Assembly (NCBI GenBank): GCA_937919015.1
Contig: CALFPN010000002.1
Coordinates: forward strand, 1 to 15,198
DNA length: 15,198 nt
Source of the DNA: an uncultured Clostridia bacterium
GTDB lineage: Bacteria; Bacillota; Clostridia; Lachnospirales; Anaerotignaceae
Direction of reading: 5' to 3'
The first letter of the stretch is position 1, and each line of letters opens with the position of its first letter. This document shows positions 1 to 7,071 of the stretch, piece after piece. Both the position numbers and the translations under genes were made by a program. The notes beneath the pieces were generated by a model, which saw only the letters and a list, made by a program, of their open reading frames with translations, was not told where the DNA came from and searched no databases.

Positions 1-15
1 AATTTTATCCTGTAA

Positions 16-62
16 AAAAGGAAACGCTATGTAGTAGATTTACTACAAAAACGTTTCCTTTT
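16..62 (-). terminator. Rho-independent terminator of the rpsB-tsf unit
   Basis: A long imperfect hairpin follows the tsf stop codon. The outer arms AAAAGGAAACG (16-26) and CGTTTCCTTTT (52-62) are perfect complements. Inside them GTAGTA (31-36) pairs with TACTAC (41-46) around a GATT loop, with small internal bulges between the two stems. Read on the minus strand the hairpin ends in a T run (19-14). The A/T flanks are symmetrical, so it could also stop transcription arriving from the left. Confidence 0.85.
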
Positions 63-95
63 CATTTTTAATGATAATCAGAAATCAATGGCTGA

Positions 96-1028
96 TTAGT
101 TCATTGCTTTTGCAACTTCTTCAGCAAAGTTTTCTTCTTTCTTTTCCATACCTTCGCCTGTTTCGAAACGAACGATTCTGGAAATTTCGATAGGTGCGCC
201 AACTACTTTCGCTACAGAATCGATGTACTGTTTTACAGTCATATCTGTATCTTTAACGTAGGGCTGTTCAACCAGACAGAATTCTTTCAGTTCTTTTTTC
301 AGTCTGCCTTCGATCATTTTTGCAATGATGTTGTCAGGTTTTTTCGCATTTTTAGGATCGTTTTTCGCCTGGATTGTCAGGATTTCTGTTTCTTTTGCGA
401 TGAATTCAGCGGGAACGTCTGCTTCTGTGATAAATTTAGGGTTCAGAGCTGCAATCTGCATTGCAATGTTTTTACCCAGTTCAACCAGTTCTTCTGCTTC
501 ATTTTCGCAAGCCAGTTCGATCATAACACCGATTCTGCCGCCGCCGTGGATGTAGGAAACCAGTTTGCCAGCCTGTGCTTTTTCATATTTTTCAAAACGT
601 CTGATGTTCAGGTTTTCACCGATTACAGCCACCTGCTGAGACAGAGCTTCTTTTACTGTGTACTGAGGATCCAGAGTCCATTTTTCTTCGAAGAATGCAT
701 CCATATCAGCTGCTGTTGTTTCAGAAGCCTGTTTTGCAACTGCTGCAACATAATCTCTGAATACCTGGTTCTTTGCAACGAAGTCTGTTTCGGAGTTAAC
801 TTCTACGATAGCACCTACTTTGTTGTCTTCGGACAGGAAGATTTCAACCATACCTTCGGAAGCGATTCTGCCTGCTTTTTTTGCGGAAGCTGCCAGACCT
901 TTTTCTCTCAGAATTTCAACAGCTTTTTCCATATTGCCGTCTGCTTCTGTCAGAGCTTTTTTACAGTCCATCATGCCTGCGCCTGTCATTTCTCTCAGTT
1001 CTTTTACCATTGCTGCTGTAATAGCCAT
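96..1028 (-). CDS. tsf: Translation elongation factor Ts
   Basis: This is the guanine nucleotide exchange factor that recycles EF-Tu from its GDP to its GTP form in the cytoplasm. The 310-residue protein starts with the UBA-like N-terminal domain containing the MTGAGMMDCKKAL signature (residues 14-26). The family hallmark TDFVAKN (81-87) follows; it contacts the EF-Tu nucleotide-binding domain. The rest matches the EF-Ts core with its dimerisation subdomain. The length is that of the longer, clostridial/E. coli-like EF-Ts. An AGGAGGT ribosome binding site lies just upstream of the ATG. It is the second gene of the rpsB-tsf unit, 94 bases downstream of rpsB, with a terminator-like hairpin in the gap that probably sets its level relative to S2. 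The identification is firm. Confidence 0.98.
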   Translation of the reverse strand: MAITAAMVKELREMTGAGMMDCKKALTEADGNMEKAVEILREKGLAASAKKAGRIASEGMVEIFLSEDNKVGAIVEVNSETDFVAKNQVFRDYVAAVAKQASETTAADMDAFFEEKWTLDPQYTVKEALSQQVAVIGENLNIRRFEKYEKAQAGKLVSYIHGGGRIGVMIELACENEAEELVELGKNIAMQIAALNPKFITEADVPAEFIAKETEILTIQAKNDPKNAKKPDNIIAKMIEGRLKKELKEFCLVEQPYVKDTDMTVKQYIDSVAKVVGAPIEISRIVRFETGEGMEKKEENFAEEVAKAMN

Positions 1029-1067
1029 GTTTGTTACCTCCTAATATTCTTGTCCATTAGTAGTATG

Positions 1068-1101
1068 AAAAAGAGCTTCAGCCCGTTATAGGCTGAAGCT
1101 C
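1068..1101 (-). terminator. Intergenic terminator/attenuator between rpsB and tsf
   Basis: The perfect 11-bp arms GAGCTTCAGCC (1073-1083) and GGCTGAAGCTC (1091-1101) enclose a 7-base loop. On the minus strand they are followed by TTTTT (1072-1068), the classic intrinsic terminator layout. It sits after the rpsB stop and before the tsf ribosome binding site, so tsf must be transcribed by partial read-through or from an unseen promoter. An alternative pairing, GCCCG (1081-1085) with CGGGC (1101-1105), overlaps both arms and would compete with the terminator. Confidence 0.85.
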
Positions 1102-1122
1102 GGGCAAATGCCTTGGTTAGAA

Positions 1123-1839
1123 TTATTCAGCTTCTACTGTTTCAGCTGTTTCCTGTTCGCCCTGTTTGGATTCCAGAACAGCGTCAGCTACTTTGGAAGC
1201 GATCAGTTTTACCGCACGGATCGCGTCATCGTTACCGGGGATTACATAATCGATTTCATCGGGATCGCAGTTTGTATCTACGATAGCTACTGTAGGGATA
1301 CCCAGTGTGTGAGCTTCCTGAACAGCGATTCTTTCTTTTCTTGTGTCAACGATGAACATCATATCGGGAACTTTTTTCATTTCCTTGATACCGCCAACGT
1401 TTTTCTGCAGTTTTTCCATTTCGTGCATCAGTTTTGCAACTTCTTTTTTGGGCAGTACATCGAATGTACCGTCTTCCTGCATTTTTTCCAGGTTTTTCAG
1501 TCTTGCAATTCTTGTTTTGATTGTTGTGAAGTTTGTCAGCATACCACCCAGCCATCTCTGGTTCACGTAGTACATACCACATCTTTCAGCTTCTTCTCTG
1601 ATGCATTCCTGTGCCTGTTTCTTTGTACCTACGAACAGGATTTCACCGCCTTCAGCGATGCAGTTGCAGATTGCAGCATAAGCTTCGTCTACTTTTTTCA
1701 CTGTTTTCTGCAGGTCGATGATGTAGATACCGTTTCTTTCAGCGAAGATGTATTCAGCCATTTTAGGGTTCCATCTTCTTGTCTGGTGACCAAAGTGTAC
1801 ACCAGCTTCTAACAACTGTTTCATAGAAATTACGCTCAT
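1123..1839 (-). CDS. rpsB: 30S ribosomal protein S2
   Basis: S2 is a late-assembling protein of the small ribosomal subunit; it binds between the head and body of the 30S particle. The 238-residue product has the N-terminal signature MKQLLEAGVHFGHQTRRWNP and the conserved C-terminal block GIPTVAIVDTNCDPDEIDY, and a normal length for the family. It ends in an acidic, glutamate-rich tail. The ATG is preceded by a perfect AGGAGG (1853-1848) eight bases away. It is the first gene of the rpsB-tsf unit, with its own promoter and a structured leader that could mediate feedback control. S2 is known to repress its own operon in E. coli; whether it does so here is inference. Confidence 0.98.
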   Translation of the reverse strand: MSVISMKQLLEAGVHFGHQTRRWNPKMAEYIFAERNGIYIIDLQKTVKKVDEAYAAICNCIAEGGEILFVGTKKQAQECIREEAERCGMYYVNQRWLGGMLTNFTTIKTRIARLKNLEKMQEDGTFDVLPKKEVAKLMHEMEKLQKNVGGIKEMKKVPDMMFIVDTRKERIAVQEAHTLGIPTVAIVDTNCDPDEIDYVIPGNDDAIRAVKLIASKVADAVLESKQGEQETAETVEAE

Positions 1840-1944
1840 TTTATGAACCTCCTATTGGTTAATCCTCCGCATCCTTTCAGTAGGATAACTGACCCTGTCA
1901 GCACCAATCCTCTCTTTACGGATACGTGTGTACTAAAAGTTACC
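1840..1944 (-). promoter_or_regulatory. Structured rpsB mRNA leader, candidate autoregulatory element
   Basis: The predicted 5' untranslated leader is about 105 nt. It contains a closing stem formed by ACCAAT (1903-1908) and ATTGGT (1854-1859). That stem encloses two hairpins: CTGAC/GTCAG (1889-1893 with 1897-1901, loop CCT) and ATCCT/AGGAT (1871-1875 with 1882-1886, loop of 6). The result is a three-way junction whose closing stem touches the AGGAGG Shine-Dalgarno (1853-1848). Such an arrangement suits translational feedback by the encoded protein S2. The pairing is seen in the sequence; the regulatory role is inferred. Confidence 0.55.
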
Positions 1945-1950
1945 TATGGG

Positions 1951-1979
1951 ATTATAGCACAACGAAATACAAAAAACAA
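1951..1979 (-). promoter_or_regulatory. Sigma-A-type promoter for rpsB-tsf
   Basis: On the minus strand a perfect TATAAT (-10, 1956-1951) is preceded by TG at the extended -10 position (TGC before the box). Seventeen bases upstream lies TTGTTT (-35, 1979-1974). The predicted start is near 1944, leaving a leader of about 105 nt before rpsB. The -35 box is inside the 3' arm of the topA terminator. Confidence 0.75.
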
Positions 1980-2030
1980 CCGTTTTTTCTCATTTTTTGA
2001 AAAATTTTTGAGAAAATACAGTTGTTTTTT
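1971..2030 (-). terminator. Long AT-rich terminator downstream of topA
   Basis: AAAAAACAAC (1971-1980) is complementary to GTTGTTTTTT (2021-2030). Further in, TTTTCTCA (1985-1992) pairs with TGAGAAAA (2009-2016). On the minus strand the hairpin begins about 10 bases after the topA stop, and its 3' arm ends in a T run. It separates the dprA-topA unit from rpsB-tsf. Confidence 0.7.
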
Positions 2031-2040
2031 TGCATCAATT

Positions 2041-4203
2041 TTATTCTTCCGTTTCGTCTGCCGGTTTATCCATCACAAAGCCGCATTTTTCATTGGAACA
2101 TACGATTTTGGGGTTCTTTCTTCCCTTTTCCTCCAGAGGACTGCCGCAATTCGGGCATTTTTCTCCTGTCGGTTTGTTCCAACTCATAAAGGAGCATTCA
2201 TCGGGATTATGTTCACAGCCGTAATAGACACGGCCTTTCTTTGTTTTCTTGATGAGAACTTTGCCGCCGCATTCAGGGCAGTTTACACCGGCTTCTTCAA
2301 AATAAGGCTTTGCATTCTGACATTCAGGAAAACCGGGGCAAGCTAGGAACTTGCCGTATCTACCGTATTTGATGACCATATTTCTGCCGCATTTTTCGCA
2401 GATCACATCGCTTTCTTCATCCTTGATCTCGATTTTTTCCAGCTTTTCAGCTGCATCATCCACACTTTCCTTAAAGCCGGGATAAAAATCACGAAGGATC
2501 TGCTTCCATTCTTCCTTACCCATTTCCACATCATCCAGACGGTCTTCCATATGGGCTGTGAAATCAATGTCCACGATATCAGGGAAATACCCCTTCATGA
2601 TCTCATTGACCATTTCACCCAGTTCTGTAGGGAACAGATTCTTTGCTTCCTTTGTCACATAGTGACGTGCCTGAATCGTTGTCAGTGTAGGTGCATAGGT
2701 AGAAGGTCTGCCTACGCCGATCTCTTCCAGCGTTTTGATGAGGGATGCATCGGTATATCTTGCAGGAGGCTGTGTAAAGTGCTGTTCGGGAAGCAGTTCC
2801 TTTGCCTGCAGTTTATCCCCTTCGGAAAGCTTGGGGATGACCTTTTCGTCTTCTTCCTCCCCTTTGCTGTATACCTCCAGAAAACCGGCAAAGCGCAGTC
2901 TGGAACCGGAAGCACGGAAGCTATAGTCCCCTGCAGTCAATTTCACAGACAGGGTATCATACAGGGCAGGGCTCATCTGGCTGGCAACAAAACGTTCCCA
3001 GATCAGTTTATACAGACGATACTGATCCTTAGACAGGGAATCCTTGATGCTGTCAGGGGTTCTGTTTACATCTGTAGGGCGGATAGCTTCGTGAGCATCC
3101 TGTGTTTTGCCCTTAGATTTGTATACAACTCTTTCAGGGTTTACAAATGCTTCGCCATAGGCTCCTTTGATATAATCCACCGCTGCTGCATAGGCTTCAT
3201 CGGAAATACGGAAGGAGTCTGTACGGATATAGGAAACCAGACCCACTGTGCCTTCCCCTTTGACGTTCACGCCTTCGTACAGCTGCTGGGCGATCATCAT
3301 GGTTTTCTGTGTGGCCATGTTCAAGTGTTTGCTGGCTTCCTGCTGCATGGTACTGGTGGTAAAAGGCGCAACGGGCTTTTTCTGGCGGGAGCCTGTTTTT
3401 ACTTCCGTTACTTCGAATGATTTATTTTCCAGACCTTTCAGCACAGCATTTGTCTCTGCTTCATTGGCAAGCTCCATTTTTTCGTCGCCCTTGCCATAGA
3501 ATTTTGCTTCAAAGCCTTTACCTGCTTCATCTGTCAGCTTTGCACCCAGAGACCAGTATTCTTCCGGGATGAAATCTCTGATTTCTTCTTCCCTGTCGCA
3601 GACCAGACGCAGGGCAACGGACTGTACGCGGCCGCCGCTTAGACCTTTTTTTACCTTTTTCCAGAGCAGGTCACTGATGGTATAGCCTACCACTCTATCC
3701 AGCACACGGCGCGCCTGCTGTGCATCTACCAGATCCATATCAATGTCTCTGGCTTCCGTAATGGATTTTTTCACAGCTGTTTTTGTGATCTCATTGAATG
3801 TGATGCGGCTGATATTTTTGTCTTCTTCCAGATTGAGTGCGTGAAGCAGATGCCAGCTGATGGCTTCCCCTTCACGGTCCGGGTCAGTTGCGAGATATAC
3901 TTTATCGGCAGCCTTCGCATCTTTGCGCAGCTTGCTCAAAAGCTCCCCCTTCCCGCGGATGGTAATATATTTGGGTTCAAAGTCATTCTCAAAGTCAATC
4001 CCCAGCTGGCTTTTGGGCAGATCACGGATATGCCCCATGGAAGCCTCAATTTTATAATTGCTGCCCAGAAATTTACCGATGGTAGCCGCCTTTGCAGGAG
4101 ATTCTACGATCACCAGATATTTTTTTCCTGTTTTCTTGGCAGTTGTTTTCTTTGTTGTTTTTTTGGCAGTTGTTTTTTTCTTTTCTGCTGCTGCAGTTGC
4201 CAT
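2041..4203 (-). CDS. topA: DNA topoisomerase I (type IA)
   Basis: The enzyme relaxes negatively supercoiled DNA by passing strands through a transient single-strand break. The 720-residue protein has a TOPRIM domain beginning YLVIVESPAKA (about 29-39) with the acidic triad region DPDREGE (108-114). The catalytic tyrosine is in SYIRTDS (Y325), and the core motif GVGRPSTYAPT lies further on. The C-terminus carries three four-cysteine zinc modules (starting CEKC, CPEC and CPNC), as in clostridial and Bacillus TopA. An odd feature is a 28-residue extension of almost only Lys, Thr and Ala before the TOPRIM domain. The gene lies 18 bases after dprA with a GAGGTG ribosome binding site, so the two are probably cotranscribed, as in many Firmicutes. 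A terminator follows the stop. Confidence 0.97.
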   Translation of the reverse strand: MATAAAEKKKTTAKKTTKKTTAKKTGKKYLVIVESPAKAATIGKFLGSNYKIEASMGHIRDLPKSQLGIDFENDFEPKYITIRGKGELLSKLRKDAKAADKVYLATDPDREGEAISWHLLHALNLEEDKNISRITFNEITKTAVKKSITEARDIDMDLVDAQQARRVLDRVVGYTISDLLWKKVKKGLSGGRVQSVALRLVCDREEEIRDFIPEEYWSLGAKLTDEAGKGFEAKFYGKGDEKMELANEAETNAVLKGLENKSFEVTEVKTGSRQKKPVAPFTTSTMQQEASKHLNMATQKTMMIAQQLYEGVNVKGEGTVGLVSYIRTDSFRISDEAYAAAVDYIKGAYGEAFVNPERVVYKSKGKTQDAHEAIRPTDVNRTPDSIKDSLSKDQYRLYKLIWERFVASQMSPALYDTLSVKLTAGDYSFRASGSRLRFAGFLEVYSKGEEEDEKVIPKLSEGDKLQAKELLPEQHFTQPPARYTDASLIKTLEEIGVGRPSTYAPTLTTIQARHYVTKEAKNLFPTELGEMVNEIMKGYFPDIVDIDFTAHMEDRLDDVEMGKEEWKQILRDFYPGFKESVDDAAEKLEKIEIKDEESDVICEKCGRNMVIKYGRYGKFLACPGFPECQNAKPYFEEAGVNCPECGGKVLIKKTKKGRVYYGCEHNPDECSFMSWNKPTGEKCPNCGSPLEEKGRKNPKIVCSNEKCGFVMDKPADETEE

Positions 4204-4221
4204 TCATTTCACCTCTATTTT

Positions 4222-5316
4222 TCAATTAGCCCTAATATAACCTGCCTGAGGAATCTTTACGATATACCCGGACAGTTCCAAAAGGGATAAGATATATTGT
4301 ACATCCTGTATATCCTTATGCAGCTTACGGCACAAGGTTTCCGCCGAAATTGGTGCATCGGCTTCTATCAGGTCATAAATTTCCTTCTCCTCTGCAGAAA
4401 TATTCTCTGCTGTTTTATTTTTAAAGTTTTCCTTTTCCTCTTCTTTATATGCGATCCCTAATGCGATCAGAATGTCTTCGCCCTCTGTAATGATGGGACA
4501 CCCCTGTTTGATCAGTGCATTTGTACCTTTGCTCAATGCACTGGTCACATTGCCCGGAACAACAAAGACATCTCTTCCGTAATCCAGCGCAAGGTCAGCC
4601 GTAATCAATGTACCACTTTTCTTACCTGCTTCTACCACAACCACCATTTTGCTTAGTCCCGCAATAATTCGGTTGCGGCTGGGAAAGTTTCCCGGCACCG
4701 CAGGCATACCCGGCGCAAATTCAGAAATGATACAGCCATTTTCTGCAATGCGCTCCATTAACTCCTGATTTTCCGGCGGATAACAGATATCTACACCGCA
4801 GCCCAAAACGGCAATGGTTTTTCCGCCGCCATCCAGAATCCCCCTGTGACCTTCACTGTCAATACCACGGGCCATGCCGCTGACAACGACAACATTGGTT
4901 TTTCCCAGTTCTTTGGCAATGTCATAGGCTACCGTTGCCCCGTAACGGGAACATTTTCTGGCACCAATGATGGCTACAGTATCAATATCATCATCCGGCA
5001 ACTCCCCTCTGACATATATCCCAAGAGGCGGATCTGCAATTTCTCTTAAAAGCCGAGGATAACGGGGATGCCAATAGGAATAGAATGTGATCTCTTTTTC
5101 TTCCAGTTCAATGATCCAGTCATTCAGCTGATTCTCATCTCTAGAGGAAATCAAAAGCGATACCATCTTTTCGCCAAGGCCATGTACGGCTTTGAGCTCC
5201 TCAGGTTCTGCGTGCCAAAGAGCTTCCGCACTGCCGAAGTGTTCCAAAAGCTGATTGACCCGTTTGAAGCCAAAGCCATCCACACGACTCAGCCACATCA
5301 GATAATATTCTTCCAT
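4222..5316 (-). CDS. dprA: DNA-processing protein DprA (Smf)
   Basis: In transformable bacteria DprA binds incoming single-stranded DNA and loads RecA; many non-competent species also keep it. The 364-residue protein has an N-terminal helical, helix-hairpin-helix/SAM-like region (about 1-75). A Rossmann-fold DNA-processing domain follows, with the typical blocks IGARKCSRYG, VVSGMARGID, LGCGVDICYPPEN, SEFAPG and FPSRNRIIAGLS, and the KSGTLITADLALDYGRDVFVVPG-type stretch (quoted in part). A C-terminal winged-helix domain (about 300-364) completes the protein. The start has a good AAGGAG ribosome binding site and sits downstream of a recognisable promoter. It is the first gene of a dprA-topA unit and is divergent from comM/yifB. 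Confidence 0.96.
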   Translation of the reverse strand: MEEYYLMWLSRVDGFGFKRVNQLLEHFGSAEALWHAEPEELKAVHGLGEKMVSLLISSRDENQLNDWIIELEEKEITFYSYWHPRYPRLLREIADPPLGIYVRGELPDDDIDTVAIIGARKCSRYGATVAYDIAKELGKTNVVVVSGMARGIDSEGHRGILDGGGKTIAVLGCGVDICYPPENQELMERIAENGCIISEFAPGMPAVPGNFPSRNRIIAGLSKMVVVVEAGKKSGTLITADLALDYGRDVFVVPGNVTSALSKGTNALIKQGCPIITEGEDILIALGIAYKEEEKENFKNKTAENISAEEKEIYDLIEADAPISAETLCRKLHKDIQDVQYILSLLELSGYIVKIPQAGYIRAN

Positions 5317-5351
5317 ACGAACACTCCTTCCCCTTTTTAATCATGTTCTTT

Positions 5352-5380
5352 ACTATAAAACGTTTCCAAGCAAAATTCAA
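5352..5380 (-). promoter_or_regulatory. Promoter for dprA-topA
   Basis: On the minus strand TTGAAT (-35, 5380-5375) and TATAGT (-10, 5357-5352) are separated by exactly 17 bases. The start would be near 5345, giving a short leader of about 30 nt with AAGGAG before the dprA ATG. No operator-like palindrome is evident around it. Confidence 0.65.
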
Positions 5381-5452
5381 TACTAAATTTTTTCGAACTT
5401 TGTAATTTCGTGAATAATCGCTTATTTATATGTAGGAATTCTGTGATACAAA

Positions 5453-5481
5453 TTGAAATTTTTAGTGAATGTTGATATGAT
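5453..5481 (+). promoter_or_regulatory. Promoter for comM/yifB and the DUF1275 gene
   Basis: TTGAAA (5453-5458) and TATGAT (5476-5481) are separated by 17 bases, a near-consensus vegetative promoter. Transcription would start near 5488, about 28 bases before the ATG at 5516. Because the promoter overlaps the possible upstream TTG start at 5453, it argues strongly against that longer reading. Confidence 0.7.
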
Positions 5482-5515
5482 AAAATCAAAATCCAAGAGA
5501 AAAGAGGCGTTCAAA

Positions 5516-7051
5516 ATGCTTTCTATCATAAAATCCGCCGCCCTCATGGGCATTGACAGCTATCCTGTGGATGTAGAAGTAGACCTGAGTAATGGTCTGC
5601 CGGCTTTTGATATTGTTGGTCTGCCCGATTCCGCTGTAAAGGAATCAAGAGAGCGTGTCCGCACTGCCATCCGTAACTCCAATTATTCTTTTCCCGTCAA
5701 ACGGATTACCGTCAATTTAGCCCCTGCTGATACGAAAAAAGAAGGGGCTTCCTTTGATTTGCCCATTGCTTTGGGTATTCTTGCCGCCTGCAATCTGTTT
5801 TCTTCCGATAAACTGCAGGATGCCATCGTCACAGGGGAACTATCTCTGGATGGCTCTGTACGCCCTGTCAACGGCGTATTGCCCATGATGTATGACGGAT
5901 TTCGCCGCGGCGTTCAACAATGCTTCGTCCCTGCCGAAAATGCAGAGGAAGCTGCTCTTGTGGAAGGGTTGATCGTTTATCCCGTTCATTCCTTGATTGA
6001 AATGATAGACCATCTTTCCGGCGGCAAACAAATCGAATCCTTTGTAAAAAGCGGAGAAAAATCCTTTGTAAGATCAGAAGATTCTTTAGAAAATCTAGAT
6101 TTTTCCCATGTAAAAGGGCAGGAAAATGCCAAACGTGCCATGGAAATTGCCGCGGCAGGCGGTCATAATATCCTCTTGATCGGCCCTCCCGGCAGCGGCA
6201 AGACCATGCTGGCCAAACGACTGCCTACGATCCTTCCGGATCTGAGCTTTGAGGAAAGCATTGAAATCACAAAAATATACAGTGTTGCAGGTCTTTTGAA
6301 GGAAAAGAACGCTCTGGTAAAAACACGTCCCTTCCGCTCGCCCCACCATACCATTTCTGCCTCTGCCCTGACCGGCGGCGGACGGATTCCCAAACCGGGA
6401 GAAATTTCTTTGGCCCATCACGGTGTTTTGTTTTTGGATGAACTGCCGGAATTTCAGAGAAACGCACTGGAAGTCATGCGTCAGCCCTTGGAGGATGGCA
6501 AAGTGACCATCGCCCGTGTCAACGGCACACTGACTTTCCCTTCCGATTTCATGCTGACAGCGGCCATGAACCCCTGTCCCTGCGGATATCTGGGCAACAG
6601 TGAAAAATGTCATTGCTCCGCCAATGAAATCATGAAGTATCACAGGAAAATCAGCGGCCCTTTGCTGGATCGTATCGATCTGATGGTAGAAATGCCCCCT
6701 GTGGCTTATGATGATCTGGATAATGCCTCCCCTGCGGAATCTTCCGCTTCTATCAAAGAAAGAGTGGTTCGCGCCCACAAAATACAACTGGAACGTTTCA
6801 AAAACGAGGGGATTTATTTCAATGCACAAATGGATGCTGCCCAGATTGAAAAATACTGCAGGCTCCACCCCAAAGATAAAGAAATTCTTCGCTCTGCCTT
6901 TGAACGTATGGAGCTGAGTGCCAGAGCATACCATAAAATTTTAAAGCTGGCAAGAACTGCGGCCGATCTTTCAGGCGAAGAACAGATTTCCCTGAAACAT
7001 CTGCTGGAGGTGCTGCAATATCGGTCTCTGGATCGAAAATATTTACTATAA
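5516..7051 (+). CDS. comM: YifB/ComM family Mg-chelatase-like AAA+ ATPase
   Basis: ComM is a hexameric helicase known to promote branch migration during natural transformation; homologues (YifB) occur widely in species not known to be competent. Starting at the ATG at 5516 (GAGG ribosome binding site) gives 511 residues. The N-terminal ChlI-type domain carries VEVDLSNGLPAFDIVGLPDS and VNLAPAD. The AAA+ core has Walker A GPPGSGKT (223-230), FRSPHHT, and Walker B LFLDELPEF. A CPC...CHC cysteine cluster follows MNP, and a C-terminal Mg_chelatase_C domain ends the protein. In-frame codons reach back to a TTG at 5453, but that region holds the promoter. The gene is divergent from dprA and 20 bases upstream of a DUF1275 gene. 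The symbol follows the family; competence in this host is not shown. Confidence 0.94.
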   Translation: MLSIIKSAALMGIDSYPVDVEVDLSNGLPAFDIVGLPDSAVKESRERVRTAIRNSNYSFPVKRITVNLAPADTKKEGASFDLPIALGILAACNLFSSDKLQDAIVTGELSLDGSVRPVNGVLPMMYDGFRRGVQQCFVPAENAEEAALVEGLIVYPVHSLIEMIDHLSGGKQIESFVKSGEKSFVRSEDSLENLDFSHVKGQENAKRAMEIAAAGGHNILLIGPPGSGKTMLAKRLPTILPDLSFEESIEITKIYSVAGLLKEKNALVKTRPFRSPHHTISASALTGGGRIPKPGEISLAHHGVLFLDELPEFQRNALEVMRQPLEDGKVTIARVNGTLTFPSDFMLTAAMNPCPCGYLGNSEKCHCSANEIMKYHRKISGPLLDRIDLMVEMPPVAYDDLDNASPAESSASIKERVVRAHKIQLERFKNEGIYFNAQMDAAQIEKYCRLHPKDKEILRSAFERMELSARAYHKILKLARTAADLSGEEQISLKHLLEVLQYRSLDRKYLL

Positions 7052-7071
7052 AATAAAAGAGGTTTTGTATT

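Noticed and set aside
1108..1812. A 234-residue open frame antisense to rpsB, and a 181-residue one antisense to tsf (546-1091).
   Set aside because: Both products are rich in Phe, Cys and Ser as expected from reading the complement of highly expressed, codon-biased genes. They lack ribosome binding sites, and the opposite strand holds unmistakable S2 and EF-Ts.
2551..3420. A 289-residue plus-strand frame inside topA.
   Set aside because: It is antisense to conserved TopA motifs including the active-site tyrosine region, and its composition is not protein-like.
5453..5515. A 21-codon N-terminal extension of comM from a TTG.
   Set aside because: The TTG is the first part of the -35 box, family members begin near the MLSIIKSAALMGID block, and the ATG at 5516 has a suitable ribosome binding site.
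6095..6934. A 279-residue minus-strand frame inside comM/yifB.
   Set aside because: It lies entirely opposite a clear AAA+ coding region, resembles no family, and has no promoter or ribosome binding site. It is a shadow frame.
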